From the NCBI RefSeq assembly GCF_964340395.1, contig NC_135565.1, forward strand, positions 10,272,742 through 10,336,741: 64,000 nt of DNA, given 5' to 3'. Below are positions 56,499 through 64,000 of this stretch, piece after piece (position 1 is the stretch's first letter; every line of letters begins with the position of its first letter). Made by a program: the position numbers and the translations under genes. The stretch is from Glandiceps talaboti. Lineage: Eukaryota > Hemichordata > Enteropneusta > Spengelidae. The notes under the pieces were generated by a model. That model searched no databases, was not told where the DNA came from, and saw only the letters and a list, made by a program, of their open reading frames with translations.

Positions 56499-57446
56499 AG
56501 TACGTACACGTGTGTGAGTGAGTGTGAGTATGTACACATGCACATGTGTGTGTGTGTTTGAGTACGTGCACATGTGTGTGTACGTACACATGCGCGTGCA
56601 TGTGTGTGTGTGTGTGTGTGCATCATTCAAATGATTGAAACCTTGTTGGTAACTTTTGGACCTAAATTGTGCAGAAATATAAAAATAATATTAATGACGA
56701 TATTTGTTCCCGTTACATGATAAATGTGAAATAAACATAATTGGATATTATTGTTATTTTCAGGTGATCTATACCAAGGTGATGATGAAAATGCACCTGA
56801 TTGGGTAAAAACAGAAAGAGATCATTTCTCTCAATTCCGAGACAAGAATGGTGATGGTAAAATGGATAAAAGAGAAGTACAAGAATGGATTCTACCTCAA
56901 GATTATGACCACGCAGAGGCAGAATCTAAACATCTCATCTATGAATCAGACGCTGATAAGGTGGGTATTTTTACCCCTTCCCCTCCCGTCCTCATTGTAA
57001 CCCATAACCCCACCACCACCACCACCACTTTCCAAAGTGACCACATGTTGCATAGCACCAAAGGAACTATTGAGGGCTTGTCCAGAAGCTGCACACCAGC
57101 GGTTGTTCCTCTACAATCTTTTGTCTTTTTGGTACTTGAAATATGAGGTCTTATTTTGAAATAAACTCTTTCTCATTTGACGGTATAAAATGCTTTCAAA
57201 GGAACAGCACCCCTAGTGGCCAAACCTTACAATCTTTTGTCTTTTCTGATTTCTCCTGATAGGATAAAATGCTTTCAAAGGAACAGCACCTCTAGTGGCC
57301 AAACTTTACAATCTTTTGTCTTTTCTGATTTCTCCTGACAGGATAAAATGCTTACAAAGGAGGAAGTTCTTGCAAAGTATGATCTCTTCGTTGGCAGTCA
57401 AGCTACAGACTTTGGCGAAGCTCTCATCAGACACGATGAATTTTAA
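46794..57446 (+). CDS. CALU: Calumenin, six-EF-hand secretory-pathway calcium-binding protein
   Basis: Exons: 46794-47035, 49437-49518, 52200-52311 (or the alternative 52371-52482), 54368-54537, 55502-55562, 56764-56960, 57342-57446. All junctions are GT/AG and in phase, giving 322 residues (human about 315). Residues 1-23 form a signal peptide. EF-hand loops are at 88-99 ([12 protein letters not shown]), 124-135 ([12 protein letters not shown]), 172-183 ([12 protein letters not shown]), 209-220 ([12 protein letters not shown]), 249-260 ([12 protein letters not shown]) and 285-296 ([12 protein letters not shown], Lys for the usual Gly). The C terminus [20 protein letters not shown] plus EF is almost identical to vertebrate calumenin, and HDEF is its weak ER-retention signal. 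An NTT sequon at 138-140 matches the known glycosylation site (NATYG). Calumenin belongs to the CREC family and acts in the ER/secretory route on SERCA, ryanodine receptor and gamma-carboxylase. It is divergent from FBXO47. Confidence 0.96.
47036..49436. other. CALU intron 1 contents
   Basis: No extra coding exon seen. It holds a G run at 48,754-48,772 and, at about 48,957-49,066, an inverted repeat (CCTGTAGACTTGAAGGACTA versus TAGTCCTTCAAGTCTACAGG) related to the minisatellite at 41.53-41.86 kb. Confidence 0.6.
49437..49518 (+). CDS. CALU: CALU exon 2: EF-hand 1
   Basis: Encodes [20 protein letters not shown] and AWIKYTQ, a complete calcium-binding loop. Phase 2 in, phase 0 out, donor CAG|GTATGT. 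Confidence 0.93.
49540..50015. repeat. Minisatellite in CALU intron 2, about 20-25 short units
   Basis: GTTACCATGGCTAAGTCATA and GTTAACATGGCTAGGTCATA alternate, with decay at the right end. The first unit starts about 25 bases after the exon 2 donor (TTGAGTTGTTACCATGGC). Confidence 0.9.
51110..51195. repeat. (TG)n microsatellite
   Basis: TG run followed by interrupted GTGTCTGTGTT and CGTGCGTGCATGCG units, in CALU intron 2. Confidence 0.9.
51499..51842. mobile_element. MITE family A, copy 4
   Basis: TTAAAGTGGCCATATGGATG then AGGATTGGGTATTTATTT at the left pairs with AAATAAATATCCAATCCTCA then TCTGTATGACC at the right. CALU intron 2. Confidence 0.8.
51845..52135. repeat. Tandem repeat with CACACCCCCTG(T/A)CC, 3-4 units
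   Basis: Units of about 70-110 bases contain TTGTCTTGTTCTGACCTACA, CACCCCCTGTCCAACACACC and CTAGGGGGTAATGTTAATGA. The array ends about 65 bases before CALU exon 3. Confidence 0.8.
52200..52311 (+). CDS. CALU: CALU exon 3a: EF-hand 2, calcium-binding and glycosylated form
   Basis: Acceptor TTCTAACAG|, donor GAGG|GTGAGT, 112 bases, phase 0 in and 1 out. Encodes [20 protein letters not shown] then [17 protein letters not shown]. The loop [12 protein letters not shown] has all calcium ligands and NTT is a sequon. It is the ordinary form by similarity to vertebrate calumenin. Confidence 0.93.
52371..52482 (+). CDS. CALU: CALU exon 3b: alternative EF-hand 2 without calcium ligands
   Basis: Acceptor CATCCTTGCAG| and donor CCTG|GTAAGG bracket 112 bases with the same phases as exon 3a. 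Encodes [20 protein letters not shown] then [17 protein letters not shown]. It aligns without gaps to exon 3a: shared YI, V, W, G, W-E-Y and TYG. The loop reads [12 protein letters not shown], so positions 1, 3, 5 and 12 (D, D, N, E in 3a) are N, A, G, P. The NTT sequon is QDT. It joins exon 4 as P-E, in frame. The intron between 3a and 3b is only 59 bases. A paralogous, mutually exclusive exon is the simplest reading; human CALU also has a mutually exclusive exon pair in this region (established knowledge). No transcript was seen. Confidence 0.82.
52640..53025. repeat. 28-bp minisatellite, about 13-14 copies, made from the exon 3b donor
   Basis: The unit is CACTCCTGGTAAGGTTGGAT then ATTTATAA. 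The end of exon 3b with its donor reads TTCTCCTG|GTAAGGTTGGAT, so every unit carries an exact copy of the last exon bases and the 5' splice site. One diverged unit lies at 52,500-52,515. Confidence 0.95.
53030..54262. repeat. Large minisatellite, CTAGGTGGTCCAGTGGTGA units, about 35-40 copies
   Basis: Units of about 28-36 bases alternate TCATACCTAGGTGGTCCAGT and TTTAGCTAGGTGGTCCAGTG with GGTGACTTG or GGTGATTTG. Higher-order blocks of several units repeat at 53,400-54,050. The array fills most of the intron before exon 4. Confidence 0.93.
54368..54537 (+). CDS. CALU: CALU exon 4: EF-hand 3
   Basis: Acceptor CTTGACAG|, donor GAG|GTAAGT. Encodes [40 protein letters not shown] and [16 protein letters not shown], the FLHPEE block typical of calumenin and reticulocalbins. 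Accepts a phase-1 G from either 3a or 3b. Confidence 0.94.
55190..55335 (-). mobile_element. Probable non-LTR 3' end in CALU intron 4
   Basis: On the minus strand: GGACTTGACTAGTAGCTTGA, a CTCCTTTTCCC block, then TGGGAATAAAGTATTATAAT and an ATTATTG tail. It resembles the 3' end seen at 655-800. Family uncertain. Confidence 0.4.
55502..55562 (+). CDS. CALU: CALU exon 5: EF-hand 4
   Basis: Encodes [20 protein letters not shown], a full calcium-binding loop. 61 bases, phase 0 in, 1 out, donor TTG|GTAAGA. Confidence 0.93.
55640..55915. repeat. Dispersed repeat shared with 42.60-42.80 kb
   Basis: Same ordered blocks as the copy in FBXO47 intron 2 (ATTTCCAGAGAAATTG, TTGCATCATGGGAGTCAG, ACAATGAATATTCATGA). 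Noncoding, CALU intron 5. Confidence 0.55.
56448..56622. repeat. (GA)n(TG)n compound microsatellite
   Basis: AGAG run then TGTG run, then interrupted GTGTGTACGTACACATG units, in CALU intron 5. Minus-strand HTHT frames are artefacts. Confidence 0.95.
56764..56960 (+). CDS. CALU: CALU exon 6: EF-hand 5 and start of EF-hand 6
   Basis: Encodes [60 protein letters not shown] and ESDADK. The DWVKTER and [13 protein letters not shown] blocks are hallmarks of calumenin. Phase 1 in, 0 out, donor AAG|GTGGGT. Confidence 0.95.
57183..57341 (+). repeat. CALU: Tandem duplication of the exon 7 acceptor, two extra copies
   Basis: About 78-bp units contain TTTTCTGATTTCTCCTGATA|G GATAAAATGCTTTCAAAGGA and CAGCACC(T/C)CTAGTGGCC. 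They are copies of the 3' splice site and first bases of exon 7 (CTGACAG|GATAAAATGCTTACAAAGGA). The second copy keeps a complete AG acceptor at 57,261-57,262. Confidence 0.85.
57263..57295 (+). pseudogene. CALU: Pseudo-exon 7 of CALU (would drop HDEF)
   Basis: If the duplicated acceptor CCTGATAG| is used after exon 6, the frame reads [10 protein letters not shown] and stops at TAG (57,293-57,295). The product would lack the last 24 or so residues, including HDEF. It may be a dead duplicate or a minor isoform; without transcripts I cannot tell. Confidence 0.5.
57342..57446 (+). CDS. CALU: CALU exon 7: end of EF-hand 6 and HDEF terminus
   Basis: Acceptor CTCCTGACAG|. Encodes [20 protein letters not shown] then [14 protein letters not shown] and TAA at 57,444. 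Near-identical to vertebrate calumenin. Confidence 0.96.
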   Translation, partial: DKMLTKEEVLAKYDLFVGSQATDFGEALIRHDEF

Positions 57447-58289
57447 ACCTTCCCATCCCTCCATAACTTAAATGGTACAGTCCAGTCAATGAGTATTAGA
57501 ATGTACCATTCAATGTAAGGGTAGTTATTAATAGATGAAGTGTGATTTTTCTTCAAAATATGGTGCTATTTGTATGTTGGAATCTATCTGTACATGAAAT
57601 GATATTTCAACATCTCAATCTCGATGGAATTATTATAATAATCAAGAACAGAATATCTAGTCTTTACTGCATCTTTTTTTTTGTACGTCTTAGCCTTGCC
57701 ATAGTTATCACGGAAATCGGTTTACGTAAGAAGCAGAGATAACCTGAGTTATCACACAAATTTCATTAATTGCAACATCATCATCATCATGCAGACATTG
57801 TAATCATTTTTACATTGCTGATGTCTTGGTTTGGTGTAGGTAGACTGTTCACATAGTTATACCAAACTCATACTATGTTCATATTATGCGTGAGTCGACT
57901 CTAGCCCGACTGAAGACTTACAACTGATAAGCTGATCTTCTGGGGCCGCATTAAGATTTGTTAAATGTGCTATCCAGCTTTGATTCTACTCATTTCACAA
58001 TCTGAAAAGGATGCACAATTGTTGAGGAAATGACATCGTAGACTCGGACGAGAGTGAGTCTAAATGCACCCATACTCAAAAGTTAATCCAGCTTAAACCC
58101 TAGTTCAAACTTGAACTACCCTTTCACTTTAAGACTAACCTAGCCCAACACTTTGAGATCAAGTTAAGACCCAGGTCAACTCTTCAGTTAGCTTAAAGTG
58201 TCCAGGGTGAACCCCTTACGAATTTGGGAAAGGCAATGGTTTAACACTAACAAGCTCATGATCAGGAAAATTTGATTTCGTTTTGTAAC

Positions 58290-58500
58290 CAACGCCAAAT
58301 CAAACCTGAACACTGGTCAGTCTCTCTGTAGCCAACACCAAACCAAACATTTGCACTGACCAATCTTTTGAGTCAGTGTAACCAACACCAAATCAAATCT
58401 TTAACCTGATCAGTCTCTCTGTAACCAACACCAAATCAAATCTTTAAACTGATCAGTCTCTCTGTAACCAACATCAAACTAAATATTTGCACTGAACAAT
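58290..58500. repeat. About 50-bp tandem repeat, 4-5 copies
   Basis: GTAACCAACACCAAATCAAA then TCTTTAACCTGATCAGTCTC is repeated with moderate divergence. Confidence 0.8.
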
Positions 58501-59011
58501 CATGAGTCAACTACCATCCATCATACTGTGTCTGCAACTATCTATGGCTGATATTATATAGTATAACATAAAATCATGTCTTCAATTAAACTCTTCTGAT
58601 TATTTTATTTCTATGGTAACCAGATTATATTCTACTAGTGTAACATGTTCTCTGTGCATGTTTTTATTTTGTACATCTCATTTGAAAAATTTTGCACCTG
58701 GATTTTTGTAATTTTTTTTACCATATTTTGGTGCCAGTGAAAGTTGAAATCTGTTGTACCTCGTTTTGTAATTTATAACGTTCAAATATTTTTCTCTACT
58801 ACTTAGATGTGTGTAAGTAATTTTTACACAGTCACATATATGGAAATAGAATTTACAAGATGTTATTTCTCCCAATTTTAACCCCCTTGTCTTGATATAT
58901 TTGACTTAAAAAAAAATGCATTTGTACAATGGTTTAAATCAGGTTATTAATCTGTTGTAAAAAGAATTACAAGATGAAATATTTGTTCGTGGTCTTTTGA
59001 AGTTATCACAA

Positions 59012-59152
59012 AGTAATGTCATTACATAAAGTGATGACATCATTACACAAATTCATGATGTCATTACGCAAATTCGTGATGTCATTACATGGAGTAATGA
59101 TGTCATTGCACAAAAATGATGATGTCACTTCACAAAGTAATGACATCACAGC
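59012..59152. repeat. Short tandem repeat with TGATGTCATTAC, 6-7 units
   Basis: About 20-24-bp units, GATGTCATTACACAAATTCA and variants, each carry TGATGTCA, TGACATCA or GTCATTAC. The open frame at 59,016-59,270 (MSLHKVM repeats) is an artefact. Confidence 0.8.
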
Positions 59153-59986
59153 ACAAACTAGTGGTGTTGAACCAATCATCAGAAGTACTGTTACTTATGA
59201 CATTGGAATACTACACATATGGGAAGGACTTAAGGTAGACTGCACCTCGGGGACAATTTGTTTTTGCTGAAAATCAAAGTTCTTACAATCCCTACAAACT
59301 TTGCTATATGGAAGTTTGCATCTTGTGCTTTTGAAATAATGAATGTGATTTGGGGCCCACCATCTGTTTCCAAGAAAATGTAGCAATCCTCTATTCTCCA
59401 CAGTTAACATGGTATTTGGTGGCCATATTGGATGGTGGCCATATTGGATGGTGGCCATATTGGATTCTAAAATAGCTTAATTTTGATAACGTTTGACCTT
59501 TTATTTAAATAATATGTTCGGTGACCCCTGATTTTTTTTCCGCAATTTTAACTGAGAATAGCAGTCGGAGTTTTCTAGAACAAAGTAAATGTAAAAGTTA
59601 AAACCATTTATTTCTGAGGTGCATTTTTACACGAAACCTTGTCTACGCAGCTGAAAACTTTCACATATAACCTCAAATTTGAGACCAAACTTTAACCAAT
59701 GAAGTGAGAGTTCACATTATTTTCCAAATCTTTCCATGGTCAACGGAATGACTAACAATTCAAGTAAATAATTTAAACCATCTCTGCCATTTTTTACATC
59801 TCATGGTTTCCAATATTTGTAGTGAGAAATGTGTCACGTCTTTTTTTAAAAATATAATACATACGTTGATGTTTGTAAAAAATGCATTTATTAATGTCAA
59901 CTCTATGGATTGAAAATGTAATGCAGTCTAATTGTGTTGGTTGATCTGTTGTCATGGAAACCATTTCCTACTGTACCTGAGTCTTC

Positions 59987-59992
59987 AATAAA
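59987..59992 (+). terminator. CALU: Candidate CALU polyadenylation signal
   Basis: AATAAA in GTCTTCAATAAACTTAACAC, followed by T/G-rich sequence (ACATGTGTGTTCATG, then TGTGTG) that would serve as a downstream element. Confidence 0.4.
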
Positions 59993-60044
59993 CTTAACAC
60001 TATTATTACATGTGTGTTCATGTATTGGTCAATAGGTTGCAACC

Positions 60045-60046
<2 letters not shown>

Positions 60047-60085
<39 letters not shown>

Positions 60086-60235
60086 CATGTATGTATCTAT
60101 GTACATGTATGTATCTGTACGTATGTATGTCTGTGTATGTATGCATGCATGCATGCACATGGGTATGTATGTATGTACATTATGCATGCATGTATTGTAT
60201 GTATGTATGTATACGTACATTATGCATGTACTGTA

Positions 60236-60270
<35 letters not shown>

Positions 60271-60322
60271 ATGTACATTATGCATGCATGCATGCATGTA
60301 TTGTATGTGTGTGTGTGTGTAA
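60047..60322. repeat. Compound (TG)n/(TATG)n/(CATG)n microsatellite
   Basis: TG run at 60,049-60,081, then GTATGTATC, GCATGCATGC and further TG runs. All overlapping Cys/Val/Tyr-rich frames are artefacts. Confidence 0.93.
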
Positions 60323-60600
60323 GAGTGATATATACCCAAGGTACCCCATGTGGGTAGGTATGGCTGTACATACTGTTACTTTGGTACCACACATACAAGA
60401 GAATAAGGTTGTACATACTCTTTGCTTAGATGCGGTATACATATGGTGGCACGGACTTGCACATAATTTGTCCGCAAGTTCATAAATTGGATTGCACATA
60501 AGCTTACATAGAAAACAACATATGGGAAGGGTTGGGGTTACACACTGCCATAAGGTGTGGGAGGGGTGGAGTCATATACCCTTCCCTGGATAACCACTTA

Positions 60601-60764
60601 TGGGGGGGGGGGGGGGGGTCTTGCAAATTCGTGTGTATTCAACTGCAAATTGTGGTTGCTGTGTATATGTATATACTCCCACATGTGTGTCATTGGTACT
60701 GCGTGTGTATGTGTGTGTGTGTGGGGGGGGGGGGGGTAGCACATACATGCGATGGGGGGGGGGG
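60601..60764. repeat. Poly-G runs and TG microsatellite
   Basis: G runs of about 18 (60,602), 14 (60,723) and 10 (60,755) with an intervening TGTGTG tract. Homopolymers this long are often length-uncertain in assemblies. Confidence 0.85.
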
Positions 60765-60779
60765 TTGTCAAACGTTATC

Positions 60780-62100
60780 TAACGTGTTAATATAATTTTA
60801 TTCTTTACTCTCATAGTAAATGGGTACAGCAACTTGCTTTCTAAACTTTTTTTTTGTAAGCAAAAATTTGAAAAGAAATTATAAATTGTAGTGTGTGTCT
60901 GTGTGTGTGTGTCTGTGTGCGTGTGTGTGTGTGTGTAGAGGGAAAATTAAGTAAATACTGTATACAGATGTTGAAGATTGATATACAGCGCCATCTATTG
61001 CCGTAAATCAAAATCCTTCGTTTTCATCGAAGTCTTGCCGAAGATAATATCCAACTATAGTACACTACCGTAGTATGCAATTTAATCTGGTGACACTGAG
61101 AGAAGCATTCCAAATTTTAGGGATTGGGGTTGTATGATGTTATCCCTACCACACCAAGTTTAAAAGGGTGTACAAACTGAGTTTAAACGTTGTTGGTGTG
61201 TAATCTTTGCTGCATGTACTCGTAACCATAGCAATGGCTGGTATAAAGACAGAACTGATAAACTATCCGATGACGTAATTTATTAGACGTAAAAAAGTCG
61301 AGGAAATACCCGCTGTGAGATCACCTGTTATAACAACGCTAGAATTAAAATATCATATTGTTAGAAGGCAGACACCAACATTAACAGTATACTAGAATAT
61401 TCTAATGGAGATTTTATGCAAATATTTTCACTTGAGTAAAAATCTTACAAACAAACAAATTTATTCCTTGCCACTTTAAATCCAATATACTCAATGATGA
61501 TACGTTTCACGGACAGCATCTTCTGATCCAGTTTGGTTTTTATTATCTTACACTTGTTTTTTATATTTTGCTGATAAAAACCAAAAAACCTTGGATAACA
61601 ATTATTGTTTTACAGTATTTTCACTTGTAAAGAGTAAGTTTTGAAAGAGATAACCCAGACTTGAAGATTATGATCTGGTGTCAAATTTATCACATTTGCT
61701 AAGAAAATAAAAACGCAAAATAGCTAGATCAGAAGGTGTTGATTCAACATTTGCAGGTCAAAGGCTGTTACCATGTTACCATTCATTTTGTTTGTAACCT
61801 TCCAGTTTTTAATATATCTTTATCCAAAATTAATGAATTGTAATCTCTCTGTGGCATTATTGACTGACGTGACGTCACGTTCCAGTTAAGCGGGATTGTG
61901 TGCAGTGAGATTCCCCAAATCTGGCCGAAATATATCTACATTCAATTTTTGCACAATGTTTTTTTTTTCATCAATCATTAATATTGGTCTCAAATTTGAT
62001 ATCACTAATTGATTGATTGTGTACTTGATTTTCAAATTGAACTTTTACATGAGAAGTGTTCATTTAGGGGTAAATAGAGTGTTTTCGACAGCTTTAAATA
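60780..62100. other. No gene seen; intergenic
   Basis: Contains a TG tract (60,888-60,936), one GCGCCATCTAT core (60,986) and a full CRE palindrome TGACGTCA at 61,870-61,877. No exon supported. Confidence 0.5.
61870..61877. promoter_or_regulatory. CRE palindrome
   Basis: TGACGTCA within GACGTGACGTCACGTTCC, a strong CREB/ATF site with extended dyad symmetry (CGTGACGTCACG). No adjacent gene start is visible, so function is open. Confidence 0.4.
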
Positions 62101-62102
62101 CC

Positions 62103-62134
<32 letters not shown>

Positions 62135-62184
62135 CATACATACATACATACATACATACATACATACATACATACATACATACT
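62103..62184. repeat. (CATA)n microsatellite
   Basis: About 20 pure tetranucleotide units ending where the retroelement fragment begins. Confidence 0.95.
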
Positions 62185-62590
62185 AGAATGATTCCAGGTT
62201 TGCGGAGTTTGGCGTATGAGGACAGATTGCAGTCTTTAAACTTGATGACATTGGAAACAAGAAGAGTTAGGGCGGATTTGTTAGAAGTCTTTAAAATCTT
62301 CCGCGGACTTACTCGAATAGACCCAGCAATTTTCTTTCAAGTTTCTTCAACTAAAACTCGAGGTCATAGTTTGAAACTATATAAGGTCAGATCAAGGCTT
62401 GACATTCGCAAACATTTCTTCAGTCTCAGAGTCATTGATATTTGGAACAGTTTACCGGAGTCAGCTATTACTGCTTCATCAGTTAATCAGTTTAAGGCAT
62501 TTGTTGATCACCACCTCAGAACAGTAAGGGTCTTTAAAAGCCCGATTGGCTTCCTACCCCAATAAATTCATGGTAAATCATGGTAAATCA
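62185..62590 (+). mobile_element. 5'-truncated non-LTR retrotransposon with (TACA)n tail
   Basis: The frame 62,188-62,565 encodes the C-terminal end of a non-LTR reverse transcriptase: PGLRSLAYEDRLQSLNLMTL, RADLLEVFKIFRGLTRIDPA, TRGHSLKLYKVRSRLDIRKH and SLRVIDIWNSLPESAI. This conserved tail (RL..L.L..L..RR.R.DL.EVFKI..G, HS.KL...R...R..FFS.RV...WN.LP) is common to CR1/Rex-like elements of invertebrates and fish. The frame is intact to its stop, so the copy is young, but the upstream polymerase is absent. Confidence 0.85.
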
Positions 62591-62882
62591 TACATACATA
62601 CATACATACATACATACATACATACATACATACATACATACATACATACATACATACATACATACATACATACATGCATGCATGCATGCATGCATGCATG
62701 CATGCATGCATACATACATACATACATACATACATACATACATACATGCATGCATACATGCATACATGCATACATACATACATACATACATACATACATA
62801 CATACATACATACATACATACATGCATATATGCATACATGCATACATGCATACATGCATACATACATACATACATACATACA

Positions 62883-62912
<30 letters not shown>
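62591..62912. repeat. (CATA)n/(CATG)n microsatellite
   Basis: About 80 tetranucleotide units with patches of GCATGCATGC. It begins in the retroelement's 3' tail and was probably expanded from it. IHTY and MYVC frames on both strands are artefacts. Confidence 0.95.
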
Positions 62913-62914
<2 letters not shown>

Positions 62915-63234
62915 ATTAGTGACCCTGTTAAGAACATGACCTACTATACAGCCAAATAAACAGCACTGTAACAGTTCACAAGATACAAAATAATAAAGAA
63001 TATGATATGTACAACAGATACAGTGGATCATAGTGATTTAAAAAAATTAAACCTATAATTGTTTCATTAAATTATTAAAATTTTGTAATTTTGTAAAAAT
63101 AGAAGCAGGTAACTCGTTCCATATCTTGGACCCCTTACATGGAGTGTATAAAACGTTGACAATTATTACGAATTGAAAAAGATCAACGATATATAGGAAT
63201 TCAGTAGTCTATATTTATTTTGACAAAAAGATGA

Positions 63235-63470
63235 ACAGTTGGCTAATATTTCGATTCGATGCCTGATACAATGTTTGGATTGTTGCACTCATTGCATTAC
63301 GATAATGTTTATTATGTGTATTGGATCGACGACATCTGTGCTAGCTATCAAAACGAACCGCCATCGTATCAGATGAGTATTAAAACATCGATCGTCGATA
63401 TATGCTACAGCGATCGACTCGTTTCTAGACAGCTGTCATGGCAACGGGCCAGCGTGTTCGTACAGTAATA
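63235..63470. other. CpG-rich island of about 230 bp; possible promoter or 5' exon
   Basis: CG dinucleotides are dense here (TTTCGATTCGATG, ATCGACGACATC, ATCGATCGTCGAT, GCGATCGACTCG, CAACGGGCCAGCG) in an otherwise CpG-poor window. An open frame at 63,259-63,468 (69 residues, MPDTMFGLLHSLHYDNVYYV start) has no domain. An RFX-like half-site GTCATGGCAAC is at 63,434-63,444. It may mark the start of the next gene. Confidence 0.35.
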
Positions 63471-63474
63471 ACAG

Positions 63475-64000
63475 TTGTATGTTCTTTCTATAAGACGATT
63501 TATACACAAGTGTTCCATTTGATTGTAAATCACGCAACCAACTCTCTGTCCAAAAACAAAAATGATGAAAAAAACCCGGTGAACATGGACGTATAAGTAT
63601 ATTCCGTTGTTAAGCGTATAAATTCATTTGTTGCGCGTTGTGACTCTTTCTTGAATTGTATTTTTTGTTGTTTTGTCTTGTTGGATTTTTTTTTTGGGGG
63701 GGGGGGGGGATGAAACATGATAAAGGGAGACATGTATACACTCCTTGGTCCGAAAATTATGAAAAATAAAGGTGTGATCGTTGATTTTAATAAAAACAAG
63801 CGTGTATGAATGCAAATTTAATGATATGCAAATTTTGCCCTTTTTAAATTGGGGGATAAAGCAATGATAAAGCTAGACAGGAAACCGTCACAATCAATAA
63901 AACTGTAGATTTAGTTGTGACAATTAACAGCCTAGATATTTAAACCTCTTGACGTATAATTGATAATCAATATTCTCACTTCAGTTGGTAGAGAAACCAA
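63475..64000. other. No gene seen
   Basis: AT-rich sequence with a T/G homopolymer (63,688-63,710). Nothing else recognised before the window ends. Confidence 0.5.

Larger units (their letters stand above)
57447..59986 (+). other. CALU: Probable long 3' UTR of CALU
   Basis: No other exon is seen and the first canonical AATAAA I find after the stop is at 59,987-59,992, so a 3' UTR of up to 2.5 kb is possible. It contains the two repeat patches listed separately. Inference; an earlier noncanonical signal is possible. Confidence 0.4.

Noticed and set aside
56751-57146. 131-residue open frame
   Set aside because: It is CALU exon 6 read on into the following intron; the donor AAG|GTGGGT and exon 7 continue the real protein.
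59400-59466. Three GGTGGCCATATTGGAT units considered as SRF CArG boxes
   Set aside because: CCATATTGG has only five A/T bases between CC and GG, where a CArG box needs six. Recorded only as a small tandem repeat.
62188-62565. 125-residue open frame as a host gene
   Set aside because: The sequence is the C-terminal tail of a non-LTR reverse transcriptase and is flanked by microsatellite tails.
62546-63031. IHTY and MYVC repeat proteins
   Set aside because: CATA/CATG microsatellite; any frame of a 4-base unit without a stop stays open.

Overview
The window is animal (metazoan) nuclear DNA. It holds three intron-rich protein-coding genes with canonical GT/AG introns, embedded in AT-rich sequence full of minisatellites, microsatellites, short inverted-repeat transposons (MITEs), a tRNA-derived SINE and truncated non-LTR retrotransposons. 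All three genes have vertebrate relatives, but the repeats and compact proteins suggest an invertebrate, most likely a marine deuterostome or lophotrochozoan. The species cannot be fixed from the sequence. No prokaryotic, phage or CRISPR features are present.

Layout: 1-12,390 has no supportable gene, only repeats. At 12,929-28,634 (+) lies a 13-exon gene for a single-pass membrane protein of about 894 residues, resembling the KIAA1549/UPF0606 family (mucin-like ectodomain, SEA-like juxtamembrane region with an RKKR site, one transmembrane segment, Cys cluster, long tail). At 28,635-34,951 is an intergenic stretch between convergent genes. At 34,952-43,805 (-) lies FBXO47, a complete 438-residue F-box protein in nine coding exons, with a probable noncoding first exon near 45.93 kb. 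At 45.93-46.79 kb is a divergent promoter region. At 46,794-57,446 (+) lies calumenin (CALU), a 322-residue six-EF-hand secretory-pathway protein ending in HDEF. From 57,447 to the end there is a probable long CALU 3' UTR and then intergenic repeats.

Two observations stand out. First, CALU has an unannotated-looking alternative exon (52,371-52,482) with exactly the length and phase of the exon just upstream (52,200-52,311). It encodes a homologous EF-hand whose calcium ligands and N-glycosylation sequon are gone. The two exons are 59 nt apart, and using both or neither breaks the frame, so they should be mutually exclusive. Second, many minisatellites here are built from splice junctions. In FBXO47 exons 1, 3 and 5, the CALU alternative exon, and exons 10 and 12 of the KIAA1549-like gene, the repeat unit contains the end of the exon plus its 5' splice site. 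At CALU exon 7 the duplicated unit is the 3' splice site, giving a pseudo-exon that would remove the HDEF signal. This looks like a recurrent way of seeding tandem repeats at exon ends and so creating arrays of decoy splice sites.

The three genes have no obvious shared pathway: FBXO47 is a meiosis-linked ubiquitin-ligase adaptor, calumenin an ER calcium protein, and the KIAA1549-like protein a surface receptor-like molecule. Their adjacency is useful mainly as a synteny marker and for the shared FBXO47/CALU promoter. All exon boundaries were read by eye from frame continuity, splice consensus and family resemblance. Array copy numbers are approximate.
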